DNA from: Gordoniibacillus chartarius
GTDB lineage: Bacteria; Bacillota; Bacilli; Paenibacillales; NBRC-103111
Length of the DNA stretch: 61,430 nt
Direction of reading: 5' to 3'
NCBI RefSeq assembly: GCF_042432825.1
Contig: NZ_JBHLWN010000043.1
Span: 1-61,430, forward strand
A program made the position numbers and the translations under genes. The notes under the pieces were generated by a model. That model made no database searches. It was not told where the DNA came from and saw nothing but the letters and a program-made list of their open reading frames with translations. Shown in pieces: positions 34,583 through 43,993 of the stretch (the first letter of the stretch is position 1; each line of letters starts with the position of its first letter).

Positions 34583-35653
34583 ATGACCATACAAATCCGT
34601 ATCGAGCGCACGACAGCGCCCAAACCGAGACCGCAGGCAAGCGAACTCGGGTTTGGAAAATATTTTACAGACCACATGTTTATTGTCGATTATGCGGAAG
34701 GCAAAGGTTGGCACGACGCGCGGATTGTGCCGTACCAGCCGATTACCCTGGATCCCGCGGCCAAAGTATTCCACTATGGGCAAACGATTTTCGAAGGGCT
34801 GAAGGCTTACAGGACCGAGACAGGTCAAATCGCGCTGTTTCGTCCCGACATGAACATGAAGAGACTGAATCGCTCGAATGATCGGATGAGCATTCCGGCA
34901 ATCGAAGAGGAGCTGGGGCTCGAAGCCTTGCGCCAGCTCGTTCTGATCGACAAAGACTGGATTCCGGACGCGCCGGAAACTTCGCTTTATGTGAGGCCGT
35001 TTGTGATCGCAACGGAGGCCGCGCTGGGAGTATCGCCTTCGAAGCAGTATCAGTTCATCATCATCATGTCGCCGGTCGGCTCCTATTACGCCGAAGGGAT
35101 CAAGCCGGTATCGATCTATGTGGAATCGGAGTATGTTCGCGCGGTGGCGGGCGGGGTCGGCCATGTCAAGACTGCCGGCAACTATGCGGCGGGACTGAAG
35201 GCGCAGGAAGGGGCGACGGAGCAAGGCTGCGCCCAGGTGCTCTGGCTCGATGGCGTGCACCGCAAATACGTGGAGGAAGTCGGCAGCATGAATGTGTTCT
35301 TCCGCCTCGGGAACAAGATCGTAACGCCTGCGTTGACAGGAAGCCTGCTGTCCGGCATCACGCGGGATTCCGTCATTCATCTGCTCCGGCATTGGGGACT
35401 AGAGGTGGAAGAGCGCCTGATCTCGATTGACGAAGTGACGCAGGCCCAGAAGGATGGAAGCCTGAAGGAGATGTTCGGCACCGGTACGGCGGCGGTCATT
35501 TCCCCGGTCGGCTCGCTCTATTGGCAGGGCGAGAAGCTGACGATCGGCGACGGATCGACAGGGGAGCTTACACTACGTGTGTACGAGACGATGACAGGCA
35601 TCCAAACCGGCCGTATCGAGGATCCGTTCGGCTGGCGGGTCGCTCTGGATTAG
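34583..35653 (+). CDS. ilvE: branched-chain amino acid aminotransferase
   Basis: A 356-residue fold-type IV PLP aminotransferase that interconverts Val, Leu and Ile with their 2-oxo acids. The PLP lysine is Lys196 in GHVKTAGNYAAGL; other family marks are FHYGQTIFEGLKAYR, EEVGSMNVFF, SLLSGITRDSV and FGTGTAAVISPVG. The length fits the class II BCAT group. It starts at ATG 34583 and is divergent from the LysR gene. No other branched-chain genes are nearby, so a catabolic or signalling-precursor role is as likely as biosynthesis. Confidence 0.94.
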   Translation: MTIQIRIERTTAPKPRPQASELGFGKYFTDHMFIVDYAEGKGWHDARIVPYQPITLDPAAKVFHYGQTIFEGLKAYRTETGQIALFRPDMNMKRLNRSNDRMSIPAIEEELGLEALRQLVLIDKDWIPDAPETSLYVRPFVIATEAALGVSPSKQYQFIIIMSPVGSYYAEGIKPVSIYVESEYVRAVAGGVGHVKTAGNYAAGLKAQEGATEQGCAQVLWLDGVHRKYVEEVGSMNVFFRLGNKIVTPALTGSLLSGITRDSVIHLLRHWGLEVEERLISIDEVTQAQKDGSLKEMFGTGTAAVISPVGSLYWQGEKLTIGDGSTGELTLRVYETMTGIQTGRIEDPFGWRVALD

Positions 35654-35688
35654 TGCTCCCTATAGAACTCTCAGTATATCAATAGATA

Positions 35689-35723
35689 AGGCTGCCGACT
35701 GATAGATCGGCGGCCTCTTTGTT
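35689..35723 (+). terminator. intrinsic terminator after ilvE
   Basis: AGGCTGCCGA (35689-35698) pairs with TCGGCGGCCT (35707-35716, one T-G pair) and is followed by a T-rich tail. Confidence 0.82.
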
Positions 35724-35794
35724 CATATTAGGCATAGAGCCGTTCGTGTCCCCGGCGAGTAACGTCCAACTTTCCAAATAAAGGGGCCTTATGA

Positions 35795-35800
35795 TATACT
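35795..35800 (+). promoter_or_regulatory. -10 box of the lacI (35848) promoter
   Basis: TATACT fits a sigma-A -10; the -35 at 17 bases (TTCCAA) is poor. The cre site follows after eight bases. Confidence 0.5.
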
Positions 35801-35807
35801 TACGGTA

Positions 35808-35821
35808 TGTAAACGATAACA
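35808..35821 (+). promoter_or_regulatory. perfect cre/LacI-type operator before lacI
   Basis: TGTAAACGATAACA matches the cre consensus TGWAANCGNTNWCA fully. It is just downstream of the -10, 27 bases before the lacI start, a good position for repression. The near-identical site upstream of fucI suggests CcpA, or this LacI protein itself, binds both. Confidence 0.78.
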
Positions 35822-35847
35822 TATAACATCATTGGAAGGATGCTATC

Positions 35848-36855
35848 ATGACCAAGCTGACCATTAAGGAGGTCGCGAAGGCGGCAGGCGTATCCACCGC
35901 TACGATCTCCCGGGTGCTGAACGAGAACGGCTATGTCAGCGAGGAGGCGAGAAGGAGGGTGCTGGAGACCATTGAGCGGCTGCATTACAAGCCAAATACA
36001 ATTGCTCGAAGTCTCAAGCAGGATCGTTCCGGGGGCATCGGATTCGTGCTGCCGGACCTGACAAACCCCTATTTCATGCGGATCGCCCGTGCTCTGCATA
36101 ACCGGCTGGCCGGCGAAGGGTACTACGTATTTTTCATGGACTCGGATGAAGAGCCGGAGAAGGAGCGGGAGGCGTTAAACTTCCTGTTGGAGAAGAGGGT
36201 GGAAGCGATCCTCTTGGCAGGCACCGGCGGTAATCTCGAGCTGATTCGGCGCATTCAGGCCGGCGGGACTCCCCTCGTGCTGCTTGATCGGCAGCTTCCC
36301 GGTGTTCCGGCGGACGCCGTGATGGAGGACAATGAAACTGCCGCCGAGGAGGCGGTTATGTATCTGCTGGACAAAGGACACCGGACGGTAGGGGTATTGA
36401 ACGGTCCTGCAGGAATTTCAACGGCGGCCGAGAGAGCCCGCGGTGCATTGAAAGCCCTTACAGTCCGCGGGATGGAGGCTCATACCGAGTACAGCTACTA
36501 CGGAGATTACACAAGAAACTCGGGAAAGCGCGCTGCGAAGTATTTCCTTGAGCTGCCCGTCCCGCCGACGGCGGTGTTCTCGGCTAACAATGAGATGACC
36601 TTCGGTTTCCTTCTCGGGCTGAAGGAGAATGGGCTGCCAATCGACCATATGGAGCTGGTCTCTTTCGGCGGGTTGGATTTCGCATCGTTGTTTCGTCATC
36701 GGCTGACGGCAATCCGGCAGGAGCCCGATGCCGTAGCCGAAGCGGCGGCTGAGCTGCTGCTAAGGCGCATCCGGGAGCCGGAATCCGCAGGAAAGCGTGA
36801 GAAAAGGCTGCTCGTTCCCAGGCTGGAAGTGTCGCCGGCATCTGAGGATGGTTAA
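35848..36855 (+). CDS. LacI-family regulator adjacent to L-fucose isomerase
   Basis: A 335-residue repressor: helix-turn-helix TIKEVAKAAGVSTATISRVL at the N-terminus, hinge, and sugar-binding effector domain (GGIGFVLPDLTNPYF, VLLDRQLPGVPADAV, ELVSFGGLDFASLF). ATG 35848 follows GGAAGGA. It is 125 bases upstream of fucI and carries a cre-like site before itself and another before fucI, so it most likely governs L-fucose use and its own synthesis. Confidence 0.92.
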   Translation: MTKLTIKEVAKAAGVSTATISRVLNENGYVSEEARRRVLETIERLHYKPNTIARSLKQDRSGGIGFVLPDLTNPYFMRIARALHNRLAGEGYYVFFMDSDEEPEKEREALNFLLEKRVEAILLAGTGGNLELIRRIQAGGTPLVLLDRQLPGVPADAVMEDNETAAEEAVMYLLDKGHRTVGVLNGPAGISTAAERARGALKALTVRGMEAHTEYSYYGDYTRNSGKRAAKYFLELPVPPTAVFSANNEMTFGFLLGLKENGLPIDHMELVSFGGLDFASLFRHRLTAIRQEPDAVAEAAAELLLRRIREPESAGKREKRLLVPRLEVSPASEDG

Positions 36856-36899
36856 TCGGATCGGCTGTGTTTGTTTCCGAAGATATGAATATAAGCAAG

Positions 36900-36930
36900 A
36901 CCGGCTCTTTTGCGGAGCCGTTTAATTATA
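36900..36930 (+). terminator. terminator-like hairpin after lacI
   Basis: CGGCTC (36902-36907) pairs with GAGCCG (36915-36920) and is followed by TTTAATTATAT. It would separate lacI from fucI transcription. Confidence 0.62.
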
Positions 36931-36937
36931 TCGCTTG

Positions 36938-36951
36938 TGTAATCGTTAACA
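36938..36951 (+). promoter_or_regulatory. perfect cre/LacI-type operator before fucI
   Basis: TGTAATCGTTAACA matches the cre consensus at all positions and differs from the lacI operator in only two bases. It lies 30 bases upstream of the fucI start. Confidence 0.78.
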
Positions 36952-36980
36952 CATTTCTGTTTAGGAGGAATCATTCATTT

Positions 36981-38762
36981 ATGACCAGAAACCGGCTCAT
37001 CGGAAGTATGCCTGCAATTGGAATACGCCCGACGATCGACGGCAGGCGGGGCGGAATCCGCGAGTCCCTCGAGGACGTAACCATGGAGATGGCGCGCAAG
37101 GTGGCGGCATTTCTTGAACAGAACCTGCGCCACGCGAACGGCGAACCGGTACGATGCGTGGTGGCGGACTCGTGCATCGGAGGGGTCGCGGAAGCGGCGC
37201 AGGCAGCGGAGAAGTTTGCCCGGGCAGGAGTAGGCCTGTCGATCACGGTGACCCCGTCCTGGTGTTACCCGCTGGAGACCATCGATACGGACCCGTGCAT
37301 CCCGAAGGCCATTCTCGGCTTCAACGGAACCGAGCGTCCCGGTGCCGTATATTTGGCCGCCGCGCTATCCGCGCATAACCAGAAAGGGCTTCCCGCCTTC
37401 AGCATTTACGGGAAGGATGTCCAGGATATTGGGGACACGAGTCTGGCGCCGGACGTTCAAGCCAAGCTGCTGCAGTTCGCCAAAGCGGGCCTGGCCGTAG
37501 CGACGATGAAGGGGAAGTCGTATTTATCCATTGGCTCCGTTTCGATGGGGATTGCCGGCTGCATCGCAGACGAGGGCTTCTTCCAGAAGTACCTTGGCAT
37601 GCGCAACGAGTATGTGGATATGACGGAAATTGTGCGCCGCATGGACAGGGGCATCTACGACCAGGAGGAGTTCGAGAAGGCGCTGAAGTGGGTAAAGGAA
37701 AACTGCAAGGAAGGTGCCGATGTGAATCCCCCGCAGCTGAAGCGGACCCGGGAACAGAAGGACCGGGATTGGGAGACCGTAGTGAAAATGACGCTGATCG
37801 CCCGGGACCTGATGGCCGGCAATCCGAAGCTGGCCGAGCTCGGCTTCGGCGAAGAGTCGCTAGGGCACAACGCTATTGCGGCAGGGTTCCAGGGTCAGCG
37901 GATGTGGACGGATCATTATCCGAACGGAGACTTTATGGAAGCGATCCTGACATCTTCCTTCGATTGGAACGGAATCCGAGAGGCCTATATGATGTCGACG
38001 GAGAATGATACGCTGAATGCCGCGACCATGCTTATCGGTCATTTGCTTACGGACCGAGCGCAGATTTTTGCAGACGTACGTACATATTGGAGTCCGGATG
38101 CCGTTAAGCGGGTGACGGGCAAGGAGCTGACAGGAATAGCGGCCGGCGGCGTCATCCATCTGACCAACTCGGGTCCTGCTTCGCTCGACGCGACGGGGCA
38201 GCAGACGGAGAACGGCCAGCCGGCGATGAAGCCGTTCTGGGATATCACGGAGGAGGAAGTGAAGAGATGCCTGGAGGCCACCCAATGGTGTCCGGCCGTC
38301 GATTTCTTTCGCGGCGGCGGGTTCTCTACGGATTTCACCACCCGTGCCGGTATGCCGGTAACGATGGCGCGAATCAATCTGATCGACGGCGTTGGCCCTG
38401 TGCTCCAGCTGGCGGAAGGCTATACCGTCGAGCTGCCGGAGGATGTGCACGATATTTTGGATCAGCGCACGAATCCGACATGGCCGACGACCTGGTTCGT
38501 TCCGAACCTGACCGGAACCGGTGCATTCCGCAGCGTCTACTCGGTGATGAACAACTGGGGCTCGAACCACTGTGCCGTCAGCTACGGCCATGTCGGCCAT
38601 CTGCTGATCACGCTGGCCTCGATGCTGCGTATTCCGGTGTCGATGCACAACGTGGCGGAGGAGCGGATTTTCCGTCCCAGCGCGTGGAGCGGCTTCGGCG
38701 AGATGGAGCATGTAGGTGCCGATTACCGGGCTTGCAGCAGCTTCGGTCCGTTATACGGGTAA
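36981..38762 (+). CDS. fucI: L-fucose isomerase
   Basis: A 593-residue ketol isomerase that converts L-fucose to L-fuculose (and often D-arabinose to D-ribulose), first step of L-fucose catabolism. The length equals bacterial FucI. It begins IGIRPTIDGRRGGIRESLED, and the metal/active-site region GDFMEAILTSSFDWNG followed by STENDTLN gives candidate catalytic Glu320 and Asp343; a C-terminal His in SYGHVGHLL fits the third metal ligand. ATG 36981 follows AGGAGGAA (36963-36970); upstream in-frame starts would cover the operator. It is controlled by a cre-type site and next to a LacI gene. No fuculokinase or aldolase gene is in view; the GH29 and GH95 fucosidases at 47-54 kb could supply its substrate. 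Confidence 0.94.
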   Translation: MTRNRLIGSMPAIGIRPTIDGRRGGIRESLEDVTMEMARKVAAFLEQNLRHANGEPVRCVVADSCIGGVAEAAQAAEKFARAGVGLSITVTPSWCYPLETIDTDPCIPKAILGFNGTERPGAVYLAAALSAHNQKGLPAFSIYGKDVQDIGDTSLAPDVQAKLLQFAKAGLAVATMKGKSYLSIGSVSMGIAGCIADEGFFQKYLGMRNEYVDMTEIVRRMDRGIYDQEEFEKALKWVKENCKEGADVNPPQLKRTREQKDRDWETVVKMTLIARDLMAGNPKLAELGFGEESLGHNAIAAGFQGQRMWTDHYPNGDFMEAILTSSFDWNGIREAYMMSTENDTLNAATMLIGHLLTDRAQIFADVRTYWSPDAVKRVTGKELTGIAAGGVIHLTNSGPASLDATGQQTENGQPAMKPFWDITEEEVKRCLEATQWCPAVDFFRGGGFSTDFTTRAGMPVTMARINLIDGVGPVLQLAEGYTVELPEDVHDILDQRTNPTWPTTWFVPNLTGTGAFRSVYSVMNNWGSNHCAVSYGHVGHLLITLASMLRIPVSMHNVAEERIFRPSAWSGFGEMEHVGADYRACSSFGPLYG

Positions 38763-39207
38763 CAGCCTGTAATCGTAATTCGCATCGGGAATTGTATACT
38801 TTTTCATATGGAACGAATAAAGGAGGGGCGGCTGCCCCTCCTTTATTCGTTGATAGGAAATAACCGTTCGACTTCACGACATGATGCGACGTCCAGCATT
38901 GCTCATTTCAGACCGGACTTTGGGGAACCAGATGGAGACTTTACTCCACCTGACTAAAGGCGCACCAATAGACGCGGTGGGGGCTTAGTCCGAAAATTAG
39001 TTATCAGATCGATGTAAACGTACAGGGGCCTGTACTTTCGCAGATATCGAGCCGTGGAGAGCCGGCCTGACGCAGGTTCCTGCACGATTGCAGGCTTCAC
39101 TGCTACGAATGACTCAATGCTTCCGTCTGAATCGTATAGCCGTTCGTATTTTGGCCTGGGAGGCGCATACACGCTCCTCACGGTTATCTAGTTTGAATGT
39201 TTCCGTG
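38763..39207. repeat. 445-base intergenic stretch with degenerate dispersed-repeat blocks
   Basis: After a strong hairpin this stretch carries no credible gene. Three short blocks recur, in the same order, at 59.76-60.02 kb: a GACGTCC...TTGCTCATT block (38888-38908), ATGTAAACGTACAGG (39012-39026) and CAGGTTCCTGCAC..TTGCAGGCTT (39067-39112). They look like diverged copies of one non-coding element. Confidence 0.6.
38815..38850. terminator. very strong 16-bp hairpin after fucI
   Basis: CGAATAAAGGAGGGGC (38815-38830) and its perfect complement (38835-38850) flank a GGCT loop. The outer part is A/T-rich on both sides, so it can end transcription of fucI and of any minus-strand transcript reaching it. 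Confidence 0.9.
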
Positions 39208-41280
39208 TCAGATCATGGGGACGAGCCCTTCCGCTTGTACGTGCCAAGAGCCGTCCTGCGGAAAGCCGGGGGCGTGCGTCCCGGGAGCGCCATCCCAGCC
39301 GCCGGCCATCATCGCTACGGCCGTCAGCAGCCCGCCGTTGCCCGGCAAATAGACGGTCAGCGGTTTGCGCTGGTAGTTGTGCCCATTAGGCAAATACGTA
39401 TTGGTCGTTTTGTCCATCAGCAGGATGTCGACGGCGGCTTCCGGCTTGCCGAGCCGGGCGGCGGTCATCGCGGTCAGCGGATAATCCCAGCCCCATGTGG
39501 CGTCCCAGTTCCACCGCTGCATGACCGCATCGAACGTGCGCCGCATCGTCTCGCGGTCGGTCATAACGCCGGGGAGGAAGCCGAGCGGCGCGAGCATCGT
39601 CGGATGATCCTTCAGGTTCGCAGCGTCCGCGAGCGTATGGGGAACCGATTCGGCCGCATCGTACAGTCCATCCGAGACGGGGAGCGGGGACAGGTGACGC
39701 AGGACGTGGTCCCATTTCTCCGAGCGGGGCAGTCCGAGTCTTTCTCTCCATACGTTGGCGGTGGACAGGCCGAACGCCCAATAAGCGAGCTCGAACGTCG
39801 GATTAATGGTGACGGCATGATCGTAGATTTCCTGAGCGGGGGCGACGGGCGGACCGAGCACGTAGCGCCGCCGCGCTTCGTCCCACTCGGCGAACGACGC
39901 CATAAAGTCCGCGCTTTCAAACACGAGCTCCGCATAGGCGTCGAGCGTCGCCCGGCCGCCCTTGATCCGGTAGATCAACTCGGCATAGTAGATCGGATGC
40001 GGCTGCTGCCAAATCAGAAACGGTTCGATGTAGCACGGGCCGCCCACGCCGTCCGGGGCTACGCATTTCGGCCAGCGCGCGCCCTCGTAGCCCTGCGAGG
40101 CGGCCAGCGCGCGGGCTTGATCGAGAATGGTTCCGTACCAGGACAAATTGTTGGCCAGCAGCTCCGTCCGGTTCCACAAGGCGAAATGAACGGAGTGCCA
40201 CCAGTGCATTTCCAGATGAAACTTGCCGGCCCAGCTGTTATGAGTCAATCCCGACTCCGCCGACGGCAGGCTGCCGGACGATTGGACGGCGGTCACATAT
40301 TGGGATAATACGATTCTCCGCTCCAGCTCGGCTGCGCGGGGGTCACGGCTCCCGGCGAGCTCGACGGCGGCGCCGCTCGTCCAGAACCCCGCCCAATGCG
40401 AGGCGGCGGCGGACTTGACCGCTTCGAAGCCGGGCAGCTCGCCTTCGGCAGCTTCGGGCACGCAGCGAAAACGCAGCTCGAACTCGTCCCGGTCAGGCGG
40501 AGGGACAAGCACCAGCAGATGCGGGTCGGATTCGTCCCGAAGCAGCTTGCCGCCGTCCGACCAGGCCGCCATGAAGCCGTACTCGTCTTCGTCCAATGTA
40601 CGCCGCAGCACAACCGAGCAAGCGTCCTCGCGGACGGTCTGCGTGCTGTGACGGTCCGGCTTGCCCCAATCGGCAGCCGTAAATTTCCAGGTCCCGTATG
40701 GAAAATGAAACGCGATCCGCAGCCGTCCCTGCCCGATTAGCCCGGATCGGATACGAACGGCAATGAGATCGAGCTCGGGATGACAGCAGGTACATACGCG
40801 GGCTTCCGTTCCGGACAGCGAGAAGCGGCTGTCGATCATGCCTGTCCATAGGTCGAGCGTCTGCTCGATGCCGGTAATATCATCCGGTCCCGCCTCCTCC
40901 CCGGAGGGGAGGTCTAACCGGAAGCCGATCCGGCCTAAATGCAGCTTATGCGGGTTGAACTTCAGCCACTTGTATTCTTCGGTCGTTTGCCCCGCAGGCA
41001 AATACGGAAAGCCGATGCTTCTGCCGTTGTAGGTTTGAAATTCGGTCAGCGGGAACGTGTCCGGCCGGTAGCCCTGCGGATTCGGCGACGTATGCCAGGC
41101 CCAGTTGGACAAATGGCTGAGCGGTACGCCTCCGTCCGCGTACAGCTCGGGAAACGTCTGCAGTCCTGTCGCGTCGACAGTGAAGGCATAATTGCCGTTG
41201 CCAACGGTCAGCGAGCTGAAGCGGTCGAAGCTGCGGATTACCGGATTGTGGCGCTGCGCAAGCGCTTTGCGATCGATCAT
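39208..41280 (-). CDS. predicted (alpha/alpha)6-barrel glycoside hydrolase, family unassigned
   Basis: A 690-residue cytoplasmic protein (no signal peptide). It has an N-terminal beta-sandwich part (SLTVGNGNYAFTVDATGLQT) and a C-terminal six-hairpin glycosidase-like domain; SGLTHNSWAGKFHLEMHWWH resembles the GH65/GH95-type region, and WNWDATWGWDYPLTAMTAARL is a typical helical-barrel motif with acidic residues. I cannot assign a CAZy family. It overlaps the GH78 gene by four bases (ATGA) and is the third gene of a minus-strand operon, so it likely acts on rhamnose-containing oligosaccharides. Confidence 0.72.
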   Translation of the reverse strand: MIDRKALAQRHNPVIRSFDRFSSLTVGNGNYAFTVDATGLQTFPELYADGGVPLSHLSNWAWHTSPNPQGYRPDTFPLTEFQTYNGRSIGFPYLPAGQTTEEYKWLKFNPHKLHLGRIGFRLDLPSGEEAGPDDITGIEQTLDLWTGMIDSRFSLSGTEARVCTCCHPELDLIAVRIRSGLIGQGRLRIAFHFPYGTWKFTAADWGKPDRHSTQTVREDACSVVLRRTLDEDEYGFMAAWSDGGKLLRDESDPHLLVLVPPPDRDEFELRFRCVPEAAEGELPGFEAVKSAAASHWAGFWTSGAAVELAGSRDPRAAELERRIVLSQYVTAVQSSGSLPSAESGLTHNSWAGKFHLEMHWWHSVHFALWNRTELLANNLSWYGTILDQARALAASQGYEGARWPKCVAPDGVGGPCYIEPFLIWQQPHPIYYAELIYRIKGGRATLDAYAELVFESADFMASFAEWDEARRRYVLGPPVAPAQEIYDHAVTINPTFELAYWAFGLSTANVWRERLGLPRSEKWDHVLRHLSPLPVSDGLYDAAESVPHTLADAANLKDHPTMLAPLGFLPGVMTDRETMRRTFDAVMQRWNWDATWGWDYPLTAMTAARLGKPEAAVDILLMDKTTNTYLPNGHNYQRKPLTVYLPGNGGLLTAVAMMAGGWDGAPGTHAPGFPQDGSWHVQAEGLVPMI

Positions 41281-43979
41281 ACGGTTACCTCCCGAAGTGC
41301 GGATTCGAACCGGTACCGGCCAGAACCGACGTGCACGATGGCCCAGCCGTCCTCATAGCCGGACAGCTTCACGCCGAATGCGCTGCCGAGGGCCGAACCG
41401 CTTTCTGTAATTGTATCCGGCGATGGAGCGGGGAGCCGGATTACCGCCGTGCAGTTCGCGGGGATGTCCGCTTCCAGCTCCAGCCGATGGTCCCCGAAAC
41501 GCTTCCAGGCGGCGGCGACGCGGCCTGCAGGGATGCGCCGCTCCGCCCTGACTTCGCTTAGCCCCGGAGGGAAAGCGGGCTGCAGGGTAATGAGGTACTC
41601 GCCGCTGCCGGGATCGTACCCTCCATCAAGCCCGGCGAGTCCTGTATAGAACCATTCCTCGATATGACCAAGCATAAAATGGTTCTGCGACTTGCCCACC
41701 GTCGGACCGTCCCATGCTTCCGTCAGCGACGTTGCGCCGTGCGCGATCTGGTAGCCGTAGCTCGGATGACCGGACTGCCCGGCCATTTCGTAAATAAGGT
41801 CGGAGCGGCCGCTCCGGGCAAGGGCAAGCAGCACGAACCGGTGGCCGATGTCGCCGGCGGTTGTGTGATATCCGTGCCGCACGATATTGTCGATAAGCCG
41901 CGCTAATACGGCTTCCTTGTCCCGGTCGGCTACGAGCTCCAGCGCGAGCGGCATCGCCTGGGACGTTTGGCTGCCGGTTGCATACAGCCCGGTTGTACGA
42001 TCGAAGAACTCGACGTTGAACGCCGCCTTGATGCTTTCACGCAGTTCGCCGTATTTGGAGGCGTCGTCCGTACGGCCCAGCAGCCCTGCAATTTGCGAAA
42101 ATATATCGACCATATGGCAGTACACGGCGGTTTCCGTATGAGCGACGGGCGTAAGCTGCGCGTAGCCCGGGGGCCGCTCGCCGGCGTCGTACCAGTCGCC
42201 GAGGCCGCTGCGCACGATAAAACCGTCGCTCGCAGCGGTAACGTAGTCGACATACGCTTTCATTCCCTCGTAATGCTCCTCCAGAATGCGTCTGTTGCCG
42301 TACATGCGCAGCAAATTCCAGCCGGTCAGCACATAAGCCGCCCCCCACGACACGGAATCGCGGAAGCAGCGCAGCTCTTCGGCAAATACGACAAACTCCG
42401 GTGCGGTGGTCGGCACCATACCGTCCGGCAGCTGGGCGTCCCGAATGTCCTCCATCGTCTTCATGAGCAGCGGCTGCACATCGTAATTGAAGGCAACGGA
42501 AGGCCCCATCAGGTATACCTGCTCGAGCCAGCCCAGCTTTTCCCGGTGCGGACAATCGGTGAAGATGCTTTTCGTGTTGCTGAGAATGGCCTGGTTGATG
42601 ATCTCGTGAATCCGGTTCAGCAAAGGATCGGAGCATGCGAAGGACCCGAATGCGGGCATATCCGGATAAATCATGCAGCCATCAAGCCGGATTAACTGCG
42701 CGTCGTCCGAATCGCTTTCGAAGACGCCGACCGGCACCGCCCCTTCGATCTGCACATATCGAAAGCCGTAATAGCTGAACCGCGGCGACCACACTTCGGT
42801 TCCTTCGCCGTCCCCGAGCACGTAAGTAAACCGGTAAGGGGATCCGCTCCATTTTTGATTGGCCTTCCCATTGTCCTTCAGCAGCTCGGCCGGGGTCAGC
42901 GTGATGACCGCCCCCGGCGGGCCGGACACCTCGATCTCGACCCACCCGGAGAAATTCACCCCGAGATCGGCGACGAATACGCCGGGAGCGGGCTGCGTCC
43001 ATGCGGCCGGGCGAAACCGTTTCATGACTTTCAAGGCGGGCAGCGCTTGCGCCTTCAGCTTCCCGGCGGGCGGCGCCGCTTCCTCGGCATGCACCCATCG
43101 AGCGTCTTCCCGAAAGCCCGGCCGGTCCCAGCCATCCTGCTCGCAGCGGGCATCGTAATCTTCACCGCCGTAGATGCAGGAAAATACGATCGGTCCCGGG
43201 GCGGTGCGCCAATCGGTGCCGGAGGCGACAGTCCGCACGGTGCCGTCCGCATATTCGATCTCGAGCTGGATCAAACATTTGGGCCTGCCGAACGAACGCT
43301 TGAATTTGGTGTAGCGCCCGCCGGTCACGTTGTAAAATCCGTTGCCCAGCATGACCCCGACGGCATTCGCTCCGGGATGTAACCGGCCGGTCACGTCGTA
43401 AACGTTATACAGACACGTTTTGTCGTAGCGGGTCCATCCGGGCTCCAGCACGCCGTCGCCGATCTTGCTTCCGTTCATTCGAAGCTCGTAGTGGCCGAGG
43501 CCGCATATGTAAGCTCTCGCTTTGGCCACCGGTTTGTCGTCAAGCAGGAACTCGTGCCGGAACAGCGGGAGCGGGACGATGCGTTCACCGGCATCGGCTT
43601 CCGGTGCGGCCATCCAGCTGGCCGACCAGCCGCCGGTCTCGCCGAGCATTCCCGTCTCCCACCAGGAGACAGCGCTTTCCGACATACGCCCTTCCTGGTC
43701 CCAGAGCTGAATGCTCCAATAGTATCGGGTCTTCGGCCGCAGCGGAGGACCCTCATAGAGGACATGCGCATGGCTGCAGCCGGTTTGCCGGCCGCTGTCC
43801 CATACGCTGCCGCCTTCGCCAAGCAGGCGTTCCTCGTTATCCGAAACAAGGATACGGTAAGCGGTCTGCACTTGGCCGCGTTCGGCAGACGGCGCGAAGC
43901 TCCAGCCGAAGGCCGGACGTTCCGCGTCGACCCCGAGCGGGCGGTCTCTTCCGTCGACGAACATCTCGCTAACAAGCAT
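41277..43979 (-). CDS. GH78 alpha-L-rhamnosidase
   Basis: A 900-residue enzyme that removes terminal alpha-L-rhamnose from oligosaccharides or glycosides. The GH78 layout is complete: an N-terminal beta domain beginning VDGRDRPLGVDAERPAFGW, carbohydrate-binding-like beta domains (YICGLGHYELRMNGSKIGDG), then the helical barrel with the family signature TDCPHREKLGWLEQ near residue 473, acidic residues in TTAPEFVVFAEELR and SGLGDWYDAGE, and a C-terminal beta domain (GSGEYLITLQPAFPPGLS). No signal peptide, so imported sugars are the substrate. It follows the GH43-like gene by 14 bases and overlaps the next gene by four. Confidence 0.93.
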   Translation of the reverse strand: MLVSEMFVDGRDRPLGVDAERPAFGWSFAPSAERGQVQTAYRILVSDNEERLLGEGGSVWDSGRQTGCSHAHVLYEGPPLRPKTRYYWSIQLWDQEGRMSESAVSWWETGMLGETGGWSASWMAAPEADAGERIVPLPLFRHEFLLDDKPVAKARAYICGLGHYELRMNGSKIGDGVLEPGWTRYDKTCLYNVYDVTGRLHPGANAVGVMLGNGFYNVTGGRYTKFKRSFGRPKCLIQLEIEYADGTVRTVASGTDWRTAPGPIVFSCIYGGEDYDARCEQDGWDRPGFREDARWVHAEEAAPPAGKLKAQALPALKVMKRFRPAAWTQPAPGVFVADLGVNFSGWVEIEVSGPPGAVITLTPAELLKDNGKANQKWSGSPYRFTYVLGDGEGTEVWSPRFSYYGFRYVQIEGAVPVGVFESDSDDAQLIRLDGCMIYPDMPAFGSFACSDPLLNRIHEIINQAILSNTKSIFTDCPHREKLGWLEQVYLMGPSVAFNYDVQPLLMKTMEDIRDAQLPDGMVPTTAPEFVVFAEELRCFRDSVSWGAAYVLTGWNLLRMYGNRRILEEHYEGMKAYVDYVTAASDGFIVRSGLGDWYDAGERPPGYAQLTPVAHTETAVYCHMVDIFSQIAGLLGRTDDASKYGELRESIKAAFNVEFFDRTTGLYATGSQTSQAMPLALELVADRDKEAVLARLIDNIVRHGYHTTAGDIGHRFVLLALARSGRSDLIYEMAGQSGHPSYGYQIAHGATSLTEAWDGPTVGKSQNHFMLGHIEEWFYTGLAGLDGGYDPGSGEYLITLQPAFPPGLSEVRAERRIPAGRVAAAWKRFGDHRLELEADIPANCTAVIRLPAPSPDTITESGSALGSAFGVKLSGYEDGWAIVHVGSGRYRFESALREVTV

Positions 43980-43993
43980 GGCTGCGCGCTCCT

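Noticed and set aside
39012..39026. Possible cre site in ATGTAAACGTACAGG
   Set aside because: TGTAAACG fits, but the second half (TACAGG) does not match NTNWCA; it is part of the dispersed repeat block.
39088..40308. Plus-strand 406-residue open frame
   Set aside because: Starts in repeat DNA and runs antisense through the 690-residue gene; composition is shadow-like.
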